Source of the DNA: Sulfuritalea sp.
GTDB taxonomy: Bacteria > Pseudomonadota > Gammaproteobacteria > Burkholderiales > Rhodocyclaceae
Direction: 5' to 3'
Assembly: GCA_030680805.1 (NCBI GenBank)
Contig: JAUXUK010000019.1
Location: 1-64,000 of the forward strand
DNA length: 64,000 bases
In this document: positions 18,893 through 28,209 of the stretch, in pieces
Numbering within the stretch: the first letter of the stretch is position 1
Layout: every line of letters starts with the position of its first letter
Program-made: the position numbers and the translations under genes
Notes under the pieces: generated by a model
The model's input: only the letters and a program-made list of their open reading frames with translations
Databases searched by the model: none
Told to the model about the DNA's origin: nothing

Positions 18893-19741
18893 TCATTTTT
18901 CGGTTTCCACGAGTCCCTTGACGAACCATTTCTGCATCAGCACCACCACCAGCGCGGGCGGCAGCATGGCCAGCATGGCGGTCGCCATGATCAGGTTCCA
19001 TTCGTTGGCCGCATCGCCGCCGGTGATCATGCGCTTGATGCCGATCACCACCGTGTACATGGATTCCTCGCTGGTGATGAGCAGCGGCCACAGATACTGG
19101 TTCCAGCCATAGATGAACTGGATGACAAAGAGCGCCGCCATGGTGGTCTTGGACAGTGGCACCACCACGTCCCAGAAGAAGCGCATCGGCCCGGCGCCGT
19201 CGATGCGTGCCGCTTCGGCCAGCTCGTCGGGAATGGTCATGAAGAACTGGCGGAAGAGGAAGGTTGCCGTGGCTGACGCGATCAGCGGCAGCGTCAGGCC
19301 GGCGTAGGTGTTGAGCAGGCCGAGGTCGGCCATGACCTTGAAGGTCGGGATGATGCGCACCTCGACCGGCAGCATCAGGGTGACGAAGATCATCCAGAAG
19401 AAGAAATTGCGCAGCGGAAAGCGAAAATAGACGATGGCGAAGGACGAGAGAATGGAGATGGTGATCTTGCCCAGCGGCACCACCAGCGCCATCACCGTGC
19501 TGTTGAACAGCATGTCGAGCACCGCCGCCTTCGAGCCTCCGGTCGACCCGGCGAACAGCACCTGCGAATAGTTTTCGATGAAATGGCTGCCCGGCAGCAG
19601 CGGCATCGGCACCTGCATGATTTCGTCGAGCGACAGCGTGGACGCGACGAAAGTCACGTAGAGCGGGAATGCGATGATGAACGCGCCGACGATCAGGACC
19701 GCGTGCGTGATGAAGTCGAGCAGTGGCCGCTTCTCTACCAT
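18893..19741 (-). CDS. ugpE: Glycerol-3-phosphate ABC importer permease UgpE
   Basis: A 282-residue inner-membrane permease with six predicted transmembrane helices. The EAA loop is [21 protein letters not shown], the contact site for the ATPase. It begins [17 protein letters not shown] and ends [12 protein letters not shown], both typical of UgpE, where GLTxGAVKG-like ends are common in the family. It sits between ugpA and ugpC with gaps of about 10 bases. Confidence 0.92.
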   Translation of the reverse strand: MVEKRPLLDFITHAVLIVGAFIIAFPLYVTFVASTLSLDEIMQVPMPLLPGSHFIENYSQVLFAGSTGGSKAAVLDMLFNSTVMALVVPLGKITISILSSFAIVYFRFPLRNFFFWMIFVTLMLPVEVRIIPTFKVMADLGLLNTYAGLTLPLIASATATFLFRQFFMTIPDELAEAARIDGAGPMRFFWDVVVPLSKTTMAALFVIQFIYGWNQYLWPLLITSEESMYTVVIGIKRMITGGDAANEWNLIMATAMLAMLPPALVVVLMQKWFVKGLVETEK

Positions 19742-19751
19742 GGCACCGCCA

Positions 19752-20639
19752 TCAGTACTGCACCTTCCGCTCGATGTATTTGAATTGAATGGCCGTCAGC
19801 GCGATGACGATGATCATCAGGATCACCGATTGTGCCGACGAGCCGCCGATGTCGGCCGACTTCACTCCATCGTGGTAGACCTTGTACACGAGGATCTGGG
19901 TCGCCTGCGCCGGCCCGCCTTGCGTGGTGGCGTCGATTACGCCGAAGGTGTCGAAGAAAGCGTAGACGATGTTGACCACCAGCAGGAAGAAGGCGGTAGG
20001 CGACAGCAGCGGCAGCACGATGGTCCAGAAGCGCCGCGCCGGCCCCGCCCCGTCAATCGCCGCCGCCTCGATCAGCGACTTCGGGATCGACTGCAATCCG
20101 GCCAGGAAGAACAGGAAGTTGTAGCTGATCTGCTTCCACACCGAGGCGATGATGATCAGCAGCATCGCCTGGTCGCCCTTGATGATCCAGTTCCAGTCGA
20201 TGCCGAAGCCTTTCAGCACGTAGGTGACGATGCCGATCGACGGCGCGAACAGGAAGGCCCAGAGCACGCCGGCGACCGCCGCCGCGACGGCATAAGGCCA
20301 GATCAACACCGTCTTGTACAGCAGCGCGACCGAGCCGCGCACCACGCGGTCGGCCATCACCGCGAGCAGCAGCGAGATTGCGATACCCGAGCCGGCCACT
20401 GCCACGCTGAACACTGCTGTGGTCTTGAACGACGCAAGGTAATGCGGGTCGCGAAACAGCGCGGTGAAGTTGTCGAAACCGACGAATTCGCTGTGCAGCC
20501 CGAACGCATCCTGCAACTGGAAGGAGTACCAGACCGCCTGTCCCGCCGGCCAGAAGAAGAACACTGCCGTGATCGCGAGCTGCGGCGCCAGCAGCAGGTA
20601 AGGCAGCCACGCCGAGCGGAAGACTACGCGCTTTTCCAT
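19752..20639 (-). CDS. ugpA: Glycerol-3-phosphate ABC importer permease UgpA
   Basis: A 295-residue inner-membrane permease with six predicted helices and an EAA loop ([21 protein letters not shown]). [20 protein letters not shown] near the N-terminus is the usual first helix of the sugar-permease group. It forms the heterodimeric channel with UgpE. ugpB starts 36 bases upstream on the same strand, ugpE is 10 bases downstream. Confidence 0.92.
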   Translation of the reverse strand: MEKRVVFRSAWLPYLLLAPQLAITAVFFFWPAGQAVWYSFQLQDAFGLHSEFVGFDNFTALFRDPHYLASFKTTAVFSVAVAGSGIAISLLLAVMADRVVRGSVALLYKTVLIWPYAVAAAVAGVLWAFLFAPSIGIVTYVLKGFGIDWNWIIKGDQAMLLIIIASVWKQISYNFLFFLAGLQSIPKSLIEAAAIDGAGPARRFWTIVLPLLSPTAFFLLVVNIVYAFFDTFGVIDATTQGGPAQATQILVYKVYHDGVKSADIGGSSAQSVILMIIVIALTAIQFKYIERKVQY

Positions 20640-20675
20640 TCCGCTCTGCTTGCTGGCGTGCCGGGGTGACCGACT

Positions 20676-21986
20676 CTACTTGTTGGCGGCCTGGAACTTG
20701 CGCAGGATTTCGTTGGCGCGCTTGATCGCGTCGTTCAATGCCGTCTTGGCGTCCTTCTTGCCCGCGAACACGGACTCCAGTTCCTCTTCGATCACCTCGC
20801 GGCCCTGCACGAAGTTACCGAAGCGCAGGCCTTTCGAATTCGCGGTTGGCGGCTTGTTGGTGAGTTGCCTGACCGGCATGTCGGCGCCGGGGTTCTTCTC
20901 GTAGAAGCCGGTTGCGCGCGTCAGCTTGTAGGATGCCTCGGTGATCGGCACGTAGCCCGTGGTGGTGTGCCATCCCATCTGGATCTTGGGTTCCGAAAGG
21001 AAGGCCAGGAACTTGGCCACGCCCTTGTACTCGTCCGCCTTCTTGCCGCCCATCACCCACAACGAAGCGCCGCCGATGATGGAGTTCTGCGGCGCGCCCT
21101 TGACGTCGTCGTGATACGGAATGAAGTTGATCGACCAGTCGAACTTGGCCGCCTTCTTGATGCCGGCCTGGGCGCCCGCGCTGCCGCTGAACATGGCGCA
21201 CTCGCCGCTGTAGAACTTGGCGTCGCCCTGGTTGGTGCGTCCGGCGTAGGTGAACAGGCCGTTCTTCGCCATCTCGCCCAACATCGTGATGTGGCGTACG
21301 TGCAGCGGCGAGTTGATGGTGAATTCGGTGTCGAAGCCGTCCATGCCGTTCTGCTTGGTGCCGATCGGCACGTTATGCCAGGCGCTGAAGTTCTCGATGT
21401 GCATCCAGGATGGCCAGCTGGTGGTATAGACGCACTGCTGGCCGGCCGCCTTCAGCTTCTCGGCGGCGGCGAGGAACTGCTTCCACGTCGCCGGCGCCAC
21501 CGGCTCCAGGCCGGCCTTCTTGAAGGCATCCTTGTTGATGTAGAACATCACCGTCGAACTGTTGAAGGGGAAGGACAGCATGTTGCCCTTCATGTCCGAG
21601 TAATAGCCGGTCACGGTAGGCAGGTAGGCGTTTTGGTCGAAGGGTTCCTTGGCATCCGCCATCACCTTGGCCACCGGCACGATCGCGCCCTTGGCCGCCA
21701 TCATGGTCGCGGTGCCGACCTCGAACACCTGCAGCATGTGCGGCGCGTTGCCGGCGCGGAAGGCGGCGATCGCCGCCGTCATCGACTCGGGATACTGGCC
21801 CTTGTAGACGGGGACCACCTTGTAATCCTTCTGGCTCTCGTTGAAGTTCGTGGCAAGCCCGTTGAGTGCCTCGCCGAGCGCGCCGCCCATCGAATGCCAC
21901 CACTGGATTTCGGTCACGGCGTGGGCAGCGGGAGCGGCGAGGATGCCGGCAGTGAACAACGCAGCGGTGAGCGTCTTGAATTTCAT
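20676..21986 (-). CDS. ugpB: Glycerol-3-phosphate-binding protein UgpB
   Basis: A 436-residue periplasmic solute-binding protein. The signal peptide ends AAPAAHA. The mature N-terminus VTEIQWWHSMGGALGEALNG is diagnostic for UgpB. GGASLWVMGGKK and FLAFLSEPKIQMGWHTTTGYVPIT are conserved in the family. The ATG at 21986 follows AAAGGAG. It is the first gene of the ugpBAEC operon, the usual order for an importer. Regulation by phosphate would be typical, but no Pho box was recognised in front. Confidence 0.95.
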   Translation of the reverse strand: MKFKTLTAALFTAGILAAPAAHAVTEIQWWHSMGGALGEALNGLATNFNESQKDYKVVPVYKGQYPESMTAAIAAFRAGNAPHMLQVFEVGTATMMAAKGAIVPVAKVMADAKEPFDQNAYLPTVTGYYSDMKGNMLSFPFNSSTVMFYINKDAFKKAGLEPVAPATWKQFLAAAEKLKAAGQQCVYTTSWPSWMHIENFSAWHNVPIGTKQNGMDGFDTEFTINSPLHVRHITMLGEMAKNGLFTYAGRTNQGDAKFYSGECAMFSGSAGAQAGIKKAAKFDWSINFIPYHDDVKGAPQNSIIGGASLWVMGGKKADEYKGVAKFLAFLSEPKIQMGWHTTTGYVPITEASYKLTRATGFYEKNPGADMPVRQLTNKPPTANSKGLRFGNFVQGREVIEEELESVFAGKKDAKTALNDAIKRANEILRKFQAANK

Positions 21987-22095
21987 GGTGTTCTCCTTTG
22001 GGGGCGCCTGTTTCTGCAGATATCGAGGGGGAATATTAGCCGAGTATAGCTTGAACGGCTGAGGCGATTTCAAGCCCGAAAAGCAGCCGGATCGC

Positions 22096-22119
22096 GCCGT
22101 GCCGCCAGCGCCGACTTCT
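22096..22119 (-). repeat. VGAG-type dispersed repeat, intergenic copy
   Basis: Plus strand GCCGTGCCGCCAGCGCC followed by GACTTCT lies in the 170-bp gap between the ugpB start and the stop of the upstream haloacid-dehalogenase-like gene. It is a near-exact match to the family consensus. Nothing else is recognised in the gap. Confidence 0.65.
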
Positions 22120-22156
22120 GGTCGCACACCAGGACCGGCCGGGGTTGCGGGAACGC

Positions 22157-22843
22157 CTAGCGCTTGAGCAGGGCCGGCAGTTCCGAGAGGTCAACAATCT
22201 CGCCATCCGGCGTCGCCGGGATTCGCTCGGGAGCCTGGCCGAAGCGGTTGCACCAGATCACCTGAAAGCCGAAGGCTTTGGCCGAGTAGGCGTCCCAGCC
22301 GTTCGATGACAGGAAGCAGATGCGCGATGGCGCAGTCTTCAGGCGCTCGGCGGCCAGCGCATAGACCGACGGATGCGGCTTGTAGACGCCGACTTCCTCG
22401 ACCGAGAAGACGCCATCGAAGACGCCCTCCAGGCCGGAATGGGCGACCACCGCCGCCAGCATGGCCGGCGTGCCGTTGGACAGAATGGCAAGCTTGATTC
22501 CCCGGCGCTTCAACTCGCGCAGCATGGCCGGTACTTCGGAATAGGTGTTGAGCTGCAGATAGAGATTCATCAACCTGTCGCGCAGGCCGGGGCGCTCGAT
22601 CTGCAGCGTGGCCAGGGCAAAATCCAGCGCGTCGCCGGTGACATTCCAGAAGTCGGCGTGTTGCTGCGCCAGGCCGCGCAGCCAGGTGTATTGCAGTTGT
22701 TTCAGGCGCCAAAGGTCGGACAGGCGCTGCCAGTCGTTGCCCAGTTCATCCCGCGCGGCGCTGGCGGCGCTGTTGAAGTCGAACAGCGTGCCGTAGGCGT
22801 CGAAGACGCAGGCATCGATGTCGAGCTGTTGCGACTTGTTCAT
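22157..22843 (-). CDS. Haloacid dehalogenase, type II (HAD superfamily)
   Basis: A 228-residue protein. The nucleophile motif is CVFDAYGTLFDF, the typical L-2-haloacid dehalogenase form. LAILSNGTPAML is motif II, GVYKPHPSVY motif III, and FLSSNGWDAYSAKAFGF motif IV, with SSNGWD typical of dehalogenases rather than phosphatases. It would hydrolyse 2-haloalkanoic acids to hydroxyacids, though the physiological substrate may differ. ATG 22843 follows AAGGGA; an in-frame upstream ATG region is possible. It is on the ugp strand but lies 170 bp upstream. Confidence 0.87.
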   Translation of the reverse strand: MNKSQQLDIDACVFDAYGTLFDFNSAASAARDELGNDWQRLSDLWRLKQLQYTWLRGLAQQHADFWNVTGDALDFALATLQIERPGLRDRLMNLYLQLNTYSEVPAMLRELKRRGIKLAILSNGTPAMLAAVVAHSGLEGVFDGVFSVEEVGVYKPHPSVYALAAERLKTAPSRICFLSSNGWDAYSAKAFGFQVIWCNRFGQAPERIPATPDGEIVDLSELPALLKR

Positions 22844-23098
22844 GGGCTGGTCCCTTTTCAAAGCGTCAGTTTGGCGCGGGGGTTGTCTCATGTCCAGAGC
22901 GCCGCTGGTGAAGTCGGCGGTGCGGTTCCCGGGGGCGCTATTGCCTGCAGTGTGCATCAAATTTCCAGCGGCGCCCGGGACGCTCGAATCTGGCTACGTG
23001 GCATCCCTATCGTGGATGTCCACAATTGATGCCGGGAGGAAACACCGCTAGCATCGCCGATCAAAGTCCGCCTGGCGGACGAGGCGAGGAGAAGCCGG

Positions 23099-23878
23099 GT
23101 GGATTTGATCAAGCTGAGTCAGGACGGGCACATCGGCACGATTGCACTGGACAATCCGACGAAGCTCAATGCGCTCAGCCACGACCTGGTGCAGGGGATC
23201 GTCGATGCGCTGACGCGGCTCGAAGCGGCGCAGGCCCGGGTCGTGATACTGCGGGCGCAGCCGGGTGCCAGGGTCTGGTCGGCCGGGCACGATGTCGGCG
23301 AATTGCCCGAGGGCGGCCGCGATCCGCTGGGCTGGGATGATCCGCTCAGGCATCTGGTGCGCACCATCGAGACCTGTCGCATGCCGGTCATCGCGATGAT
23401 CGAGGGCGGGGTCTGGGGCGGCGCGGTGGAGACCGTGCTGGCCTGCGATATCGTCATCGCCTCGCCCGGCGCCACATTTGCCGTCACCCCCGCGCGTCTG
23501 GGAGTGCCCTACAACGTCAGCGGCATGATGACCTTCATGAGCGCAGCCAGCCTGCGCGTGGTCAAGGAACTGGCCTTCACCGCCGCGCCCGTATCGGCCG
23601 AGCGCGCGGAGCGCATCGGCATGATCAACCATGTCGTTGCCGCCGACGAACTGGAAGCGTTCACGCTCGGCATGGCGACCACGATTGCCAACAACGCCCC
23701 CCTGAGCATCGCCGTCATGAAGGAACAACTGCGGGTACTGGCCGGGGCCAAACCTGTCAGTCCGCGCGGCTTCGAAAAAGTGCAGGGGCTGCGCCGTATC
23801 GTGTACGACAGCCATGACTATCACGAGGGGATTCTCGCCTTCAAGGAGAAACGCAAACCTGTATTTACGGGCAGGTAA
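23099..23878 (+). CDS. scpB: Methylmalonyl-CoA decarboxylase (ScpB-like, crotonase fold)
   Basis: A 259-residue crotonase-fold enzyme starting at a GTG preceded by GAGGAGAAG. KLNALSHDLV, RVWSAGHDVGELPEGGRDPL, EGGVWGGAVE and VYDSHDYHEGILAF match E. coli ScpB (YgfG) closely enough to separate it from enoyl-CoA hydratases. It decarboxylates methylmalonyl-CoA to propionyl-CoA. The next gene on the strand, 72 bp downstream, is an NAD-type malic enzyme, so both belong to C4/C3 interconversion. The methylmalonyl-CoA mutase is not in the window. Confidence 0.88.
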   Translation: MDLIKLSQDGHIGTIALDNPTKLNALSHDLVQGIVDALTRLEAAQARVVILRAQPGARVWSAGHDVGELPEGGRDPLGWDDPLRHLVRTIETCRMPVIAMIEGGVWGGAVETVLACDIVIASPGATFAVTPARLGVPYNVSGMMTFMSAASLRVVKELAFTAAPVSAERAERIGMINHVVAADELEAFTLGMATTIANNAPLSIAVMKEQLRVLAGAKPVSPRGFEKVQGLRRIVYDSHDYHEGILAFKEKRKPVFTGR

Positions 23879-23950
23879 GCCCGCCGGACAGGTTCGGATA
23901 TCCCACTACTGCCGCATGAAGCATTTCACTTTGTCTGGAGGAGGATTTTC

Positions 23951-25591
23951 ATGAAACATGGTCACGACACCGCCTTGCGCGGAGCAGCGCTGCTGCATGA
24001 TCCGCTGCACAACAAAGGCACCGCCTTTACCGAGGTCGAACGCGATGCACTGGGCTTGCGCGGCCTGTTGCCGCCACACGTTCACACCCAGGAAGAGCAG
24101 ATGGCGCGGTTTCTCGAAAACATGCGCAGCCTTGCCGATCCGCTCGAGAAGTTTGTCGCGCTGAACTCCCTTCACGATCGAAACGAGGCCCTGTTTTTCA
24201 GGGTAGTCTGCGACCATGTCGATGAGATCATGCCCTTGATCTACACGCCGACGGTCGGCTTGGCCTGTCAGCGATTCGGGCATATTTTCCAGCGGCCGCG
24301 TGGCATGTTCATCAGCATCAATGACCGGGGCCGCATTGCCGACATCCTGCGCAACTGGCCGCGCAAGGCCGGCATCATCGTCGTCACCGACGGCGAGCGC
24401 ATCCTCGGGCTCGGCGACCAGGGCGCCAACGGCATGGGCATTCCGGTCGGCAAACTGTCGTTGTACACCGCCTGCGCCGGTGTCGATCCGGCCATCTGCC
24501 TGCCGGTGACCCTGGACATGGGCACCAACAACGAAACCCTGTTGAACGATCCCTACTATGTCGGCCTGCGCCGGCACCGGGTGACCGGGCCGGCCTACGA
24601 CGAGTTGATCGATGAATTCATCACGGCGGCACGCCATGTTTTCCCGGACGTCATTATTCAGTTCGAGGACTTCGCCAATCACAATGCGTTCCGACTGCTT
24701 GAGCGGTATCGCCACAAGATCTGCACCTTCAATGACGATATTCAGGGCACTGCGTCGGTTGCATTGGCCGGCGTGCTGTCTGCGCTGCGCGTCAAGGGCA
24801 CGTCGCTGGCCGACGAGAAGTTCCTGTTCCTCGGTGCCGGGGAGGCAGCCACCGGCATTGCCGATCTGATCGTGGCTGCGATGGTCGCCGAAGGTGCCGA
24901 TGTGATGGAGGCCAGAAAGCACTGCTGGCTGGTCGACTCCAAGGGCCTGGTGGTGAAGTCACGTGAGGGCCTGGCGGCGCAAAAGCTTCCCTACGCCCAT
25001 GACCATCCCCCTGTCCCGGATTTCCTTTCGGCGCTGAATGCCCTGAAGCCGACCGGAATCATCGGTGTGGCGGCGGTCGGCGGCACATTTACGCCGGAAG
25101 TCCTGCGTGCGATGGCCGACGGCAACGAGCGCCCGATCGTCTTCGCGCTGTCGAATCCGACCTCCAAGTCGGAATGCACCGCGGAGCAGGCTTACGCGGG
25201 GACCGACGGGCGCGCGTTGTTTGCCTCCGGCAGCCCCTTCCTGCCGCTGCAGTTTCAGGGCAAGACCATGGTGCCGCGCCAGGGCAACAACTCCTACATC
25301 TTTCCCGGTGTCGGTCTGGGCGCGATCGCCTGCGGCGCAACGCGCATTACCGACGAGATGTTTCTCGCGGCCGCCAACACTCTTGCGTCGCTGGTCACGC
25401 CGGCCGACCTGGATCAAGGCAGCCTGTTCCCGCCGCTCTCGAACACTCGGGAGGTATCCGCCCGCATTGCCGTGGCGGTTGCCGAAGTGGCCTTCGAGCG
25501 CGGACTTGCCTCCAAGTCGCGACCGGAAGACATGCTGGCGCTGGTCAAAGCACATGTTTACGACCCGTGCTATCGGGCGGTACATTCCTAG
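23951..25591 (+). CDS. maeA: NAD-dependent malic enzyme (oxaloacetate-decarboxylating)
   Basis: A 546-residue enzyme of the long bacterial and eukaryotic malic enzyme family. It carries LIYTPTVGLACQRF, GERILGLGDQGANGMGIPVG (NAD/malate binding), FEDFANHNAFRLLERY, TFNDDIQGTASVALAG with the metal-binding Asp pair, and FLGAGEAATGIADLI, the dinucleotide fold. It converts malate to pyruvate and CO2 with NAD+ reduction. GGAGGAG lies 9 bases before the ATG. Likely co-transcribed with the methylmalonyl-CoA decarboxylase gene upstream. Confidence 0.95.
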   Translation: MKHGHDTALRGAALLHDPLHNKGTAFTEVERDALGLRGLLPPHVHTQEEQMARFLENMRSLADPLEKFVALNSLHDRNEALFFRVVCDHVDEIMPLIYTPTVGLACQRFGHIFQRPRGMFISINDRGRIADILRNWPRKAGIIVVTDGERILGLGDQGANGMGIPVGKLSLYTACAGVDPAICLPVTLDMGTNNETLLNDPYYVGLRRHRVTGPAYDELIDEFITAARHVFPDVIIQFEDFANHNAFRLLERYRHKICTFNDDIQGTASVALAGVLSALRVKGTSLADEKFLFLGAGEAATGIADLIVAAMVAEGADVMEARKHCWLVDSKGLVVKSREGLAAQKLPYAHDHPPVPDFLSALNALKPTGIIGVAAVGGTFTPEVLRAMADGNERPIVFALSNPTSKSECTAEQAYAGTDGRALFASGSPFLPLQFQGKTMVPRQGNNSYIFPGVGLGAIACGATRITDEMFLAAANTLASLVTPADLDQGSLFPPLSNTREVSARIAVAVAEVAFERGLASKSRPEDMLALVKAHVYDPCYRAVHS

Positions 25592-25686
25592 CCGCGGCGA
25601 CAGTTCCGGCGCCGATGACTTGAGGTATTTCGCCCAAGGGATATAGTGGGGCCGTGTGAGTGCCTCTTCAATGCGGAGTATCAACG

Positions 25687-26316
25687 ATGGATCTTGCCCG
25701 CTTGCCGCTGGACTTTGCCGGGCTGCTGGCCCTGGCGGCGGGGCTCGGCTGGGCGTCGGGTTTTCGCCTCTACACCACCTTGTTCGTTGTCGGTCTCGCC
25801 GGCAAGCTGGGCTGGATCGTTCTCCCTGATGGCTTGCGCCTGCTGGAGCATCCGTGGGTGATGGGCGCCGCCGGCCTGATGCTGGCCGTCGAATTCTTTG
25901 CCGACAAGATTCCACTGCTCGATTCGGTATGGGACACGGTGCACACCTTTATCCGCATCCCCGCGGGGGCGGCGCTCGCGGCGATGGTGTTCGGCGGCCA
26001 GGGTGTCGAATGGCAGACCGCCATGGCGATCCTCGGCGGCACGGTGGCGGCCGGCACCCACTTCACCAAGGCGGGCACCCGCGCCATGATCAACGCATCG
26101 CCTGAACCGTTCAGCAACATCGCCGCGTCTTTCGGCGAGGATGTGGTGGTCCTGACAGGATTGTGGCTGATGTTCGCGCATCCGTGGCTGATGCTGGCCT
26201 TGCTGCTGCTGCTGGCCGTGCTGATCGTCTGGCTGCTGCCGAAGCTCTGGCGCGGAGTCGTCGAGGTCGTGCGCGGGTTGTCGCTGCCTCGCTCGCCGGC
26301 TAAGCTTCCGGGGTGA
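25687..26316 (+). CDS. DUF4126 family membrane protein
   Basis: A 209-residue membrane protein with about five to six hydrophobic segments. GLGWASGFRLYTTLFVVGL, EFFADKIPLLDSVWDTVHTF and GTHFTKAGTRAMINASPEPF are characteristic of DUF4126. The function of the family is unknown. It precedes the heme A synthase-like gene and overlaps its possible GTG start, which suggests one transcript. The start ATG 25687 has GGAG-like bases about 12 upstream. Confidence 0.85.
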   Translation: MDLARLPLDFAGLLALAAGLGWASGFRLYTTLFVVGLAGKLGWIVLPDGLRLLEHPWVMGAAGLMLAVEFFADKIPLLDSVWDTVHTFIRIPAGAALAAMVFGGQGVEWQTAMAILGGTVAAGTHFTKAGTRAMINASPEPFSNIAASFGEDVVVLTGLWLMFAHPWLMLALLLLLAVLIVWLLPKLWRGVVEVVRGLSLPRSPAKLPG

Positions 26317-26333
26317 CAATTCCGCTTTCGAGC

Positions 26334-27266
26334 ATGGAGAGCCATAGCGAGCGCCTGAAGAGAATCAGGAAGCTGGCGCTGCTGCTGACGGTCTTGTCAT
26401 TCATGGTGGTGCTGATCAGCGCCTACATCCGCCTCAACGGGGCAGGCTTGGGCTGTGCAGCCTGGCCCGAGTGCTACGGACAACTGCTGGCCGGAAGTCC
26501 GCATCCACATACCGGCGCCGTTCGAATCCTGCACCGTCTTGTCGCGTCGGTTTCGCTCCTGCTGGGTTTCTACATTGCATGGCAGTGCCAGCGGCCCAGC
26601 TCGATCCAGCCGGTGACGGGCTACGCCGCCTCGATTCTGGCGCTGATGCTCCTGCTCACCTTCGTCGGACTCTTCAGTTCCGACCCGCATCGGGTATGGA
26701 CCAGCTTCCTCAACATACTGGGCGGCCTCGGCCTGGTTTCACTTTCATGGCTGATCGTCGTGGCCGCCGGGCCCGCGGCTTCCCGACCCATGCCGCCGCA
26801 TCATGACAGTGTTTTGCGCGGCGGGTTGGTGGCGCTGGTGCTGACGATTGCCCTGGGGGCCTTGATAGGCGCGCGCTTCGCGGCAACTGCCTGCATGTCG
26901 ACGCCTTCATGTGCCGGTGTCTGGTGGCCGGTGGCGGAAGGCTGGGGCGCACTCAATCCGTTTGCCCGTGTGAACGCTCCCGCGGTCGCCGGTGATGCCG
27001 GCGGTGTAGCGCTGCACCTGTTGCATCGCTATTGCGCCGCGGCCGCCGCGCTGCTGCTCGGGATCGCCGGTGCGCGGGCGCTGCGCGACGCAGGCACGCG
27101 CGTCGTCGGGCGATGGATACTGGCGCTGCTGGCCGTCGAAGTCGTGCTGGGCAGTCTGACCGTGGCCAGCGGCTTCAGTCTCTGGCTGGGAGTTGCGCAC
27201 AGCGTTACCGCCGCGCTGCTGCTGGCGGCGGTGCTGGATCTTTCGGCTACAAGGCGGGCAGCGTAG
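26334..27266 (+). CDS. ctaA: Heme A synthase-like protein (CtaA/COX15 family)
   Basis: A 310-residue integral membrane protein with about eight helices. AYIRLNGAGLGCAAWPECYG near the N-terminus, conserved His in ILHRLVASVSLLLGFY, a second His in LHLLHRYCAAAAALL, and WLGVAHSVTAALLLA at the end match COX15/CtaA. These enzymes oxidise heme O to heme A for cytochrome oxidases. The ATG at 26334 is used; an in-frame GTG at 26313 overlaps the previous stop and is the alternative. cox genes are not in the window, so an isolated family member is possible. Confidence 0.82.
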   Translation: MESHSERLKRIRKLALLLTVLSFMVVLISAYIRLNGAGLGCAAWPECYGQLLAGSPHPHTGAVRILHRLVASVSLLLGFYIAWQCQRPSSIQPVTGYAASILALMLLLTFVGLFSSDPHRVWTSFLNILGGLGLVSLSWLIVVAAGPAASRPMPPHHDSVLRGGLVALVLTIALGALIGARFAATACMSTPSCAGVWWPVAEGWGALNPFARVNAPAVAGDAGGVALHLLHRYCAAAAALLLGIAGARALRDAGTRVVGRWILALLAVEVVLGSLTVASGFSLWLGVAHSVTAALLLAAVLDLSATRRAA

Positions 27267-27310
27267 CCATCGCTTGGGCCGACCGACGCCGACCCTGCGG
27301 CGCGGGAATC

Positions 27311-27364
27311 TAGAGGGAATCGCCTAGGGCTTTAGAGTGTCCGCTCTAGGCAGGCCCGCTAGAG
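27311..27364. promoter_or_regulatory. Cluster of TAGAG half-sites upstream of the phasin-like gene
   Basis: The pentamer TAGAG occurs at 27311, 27333 and 27360 and in reverse at 27344-27348, all followed on their own strand by a base and G. The cluster lies 60-110 bases upstream of the phasin-like ATG. Part of it, TTTAGAG and CTCTAGG, can also fold as a stem. It could be a multi-site operator; the binding protein is unknown. Confidence 0.35.
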
Positions 27365-27422
27365 TGGGTGCGCTGGAAGACCGGCCCTGTGGCCGGCCAC
27401 GGAACGATGAAAGGAAACCATC

Positions 27423-27914
27423 ATGCTCAAGACCCAGAAGCTGCTCCCGAAGAATCTGGCTGCCAATCAGGTCGTAGTCGCCATGCAGGAAGCCGCCGTC
27501 AATGTGCTTTCGGCCAACATGAACGTGCTCTACGTCGTCCGCGACCAGGGCAAGAAGGTATGGGTCGCGCTCGGCGCAACGACCGGCAACATGGCCGCGC
27601 AGAACCTCAAGCTTTTGAAGAAAACGGTGGCTGCGGCCAATGACAAGTCGGTCGCGGCATGGGATGTCGTCGAGCAGGCGCTTGATGCGCGCGTCATGCC
27701 GGTGCTGGACAGGGTGGGCTTGGCCGCGCCCGCGCAATTCGGCGTCGATCTGTTCGGCAAAGGCCTGCACCGGGTTTCGGCGCAGGTGGTCGAACTGACC
27801 CGCGAGCGCAGGATGGCCGCCAAGCGCGCCGCGCGCAAGCCGGTTGCGAGAAAGGTCGTCGCCACGCGCCATGCGCGCCCCGCCGCCGGCCACGGAGCAA
27901 GGCTCGCCGCTTGA
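27423..27914 (+). CDS. Phasin-like protein with basic C-terminal tail
   Basis: A 163-residue protein. The first 125 residues are mainly amphipathic helix (ANQVVVAMQEAAVNVLSANM, GKKVWVALGATTGNMAAQNL), like phasins and polyhydroxyalkanoate granule-associated proteins. The last 35 residues are a Lys/Arg/Ala tail (KRAARKPVARKVVATRHARP) like PhaM or histone H1 tails that bind DNA. A granule-surface and DNA-linking role is an inference, since no motif is decisive. AAAGGA lies 8-9 bases before the ATG. No phaC or phaR is nearby. Confidence 0.6.
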   Translation: MLKTQKLLPKNLAANQVVVAMQEAAVNVLSANMNVLYVVRDQGKKVWVALGATTGNMAAQNLKLLKKTVAAANDKSVAAWDVVEQALDARVMPVLDRVGLAAPAQFGVDLFGKGLHRVSAQVVELTRERRMAAKRAARKPVARKVVATRHARPAAGHGARLAA

Positions 27915-27923
27915 TCGCATGAC

Positions 27924-27979
27924 CCGGCCGGCCCGTGGTTGCTTCGGAATTTCACATTCCTCCGCTGCGGGCCTGCCGC
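27924..27979. repeat. 56-bp hairpin repeat, copy 1 (imperfect)
   Basis: This sequence and 28892-28947 are about 80-85% alike. Shared parts include CCCGTGG, then TTTCACATTCCTCCGC, then CGGGCCTGCCG. In this copy the outer arms (CCGGCCGGCCCG and CGGGCCTGCCG) pair only partly. The two copies flank the Phd/PIN toxin-antitoxin genes in direct orientation. Confidence 0.7.
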
Positions 27980-28177
27980 CGCCGGCCTGATCGCCGTGTC
28001 GCCATCCGCAGCGGCGAGGAGAGCGTACTTTGCTCGACCGCCTTGCTGCGCAGGGGATTCATCAGCGCCGACTTTTCTGCTCAGCTATACGGTGCTGGTT
28101 GGATTTGACCCCGATAGTTCACGAGGGCTTTAAGCGTCATTTCGAGCAGGCTTGCGTGCCGGCCAAGTCTGCCCTAA

Positions 28178-28197
28178 ACTAGTCAGCAGACTAGTCA
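28178..28197. promoter_or_regulatory. Tandem ACTAGTCA operator of the Phd/PIN module
   Basis: ACTAGTCA occurs twice with starts 12 bases apart (28178 and 28190); each has the palindromic core ACTAGT. The second copy ends 12 bases before the antitoxin ATG, next to a GGAG ribosome-binding site. This is the expected site of autorepression by the Phd-type antitoxin. Confidence 0.6.
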
Positions 28198-28209
28198 TCG
28201 GAGATCGAC

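Larger units (their letters stand above)
27915..28209. other. Intergenic stretch of 295 bp, accessory region boundary
   Basis: No gene was found. It holds one copy of a hairpin repeat (27924-27979), a partial VGAG-type repeat (about 28063-28078, CAGCGCCGACTTTTCT) and, at its right end, the tandem operator of the toxin-antitoxin pair. This is the left border of the accessory stretch. Confidence 0.6.
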
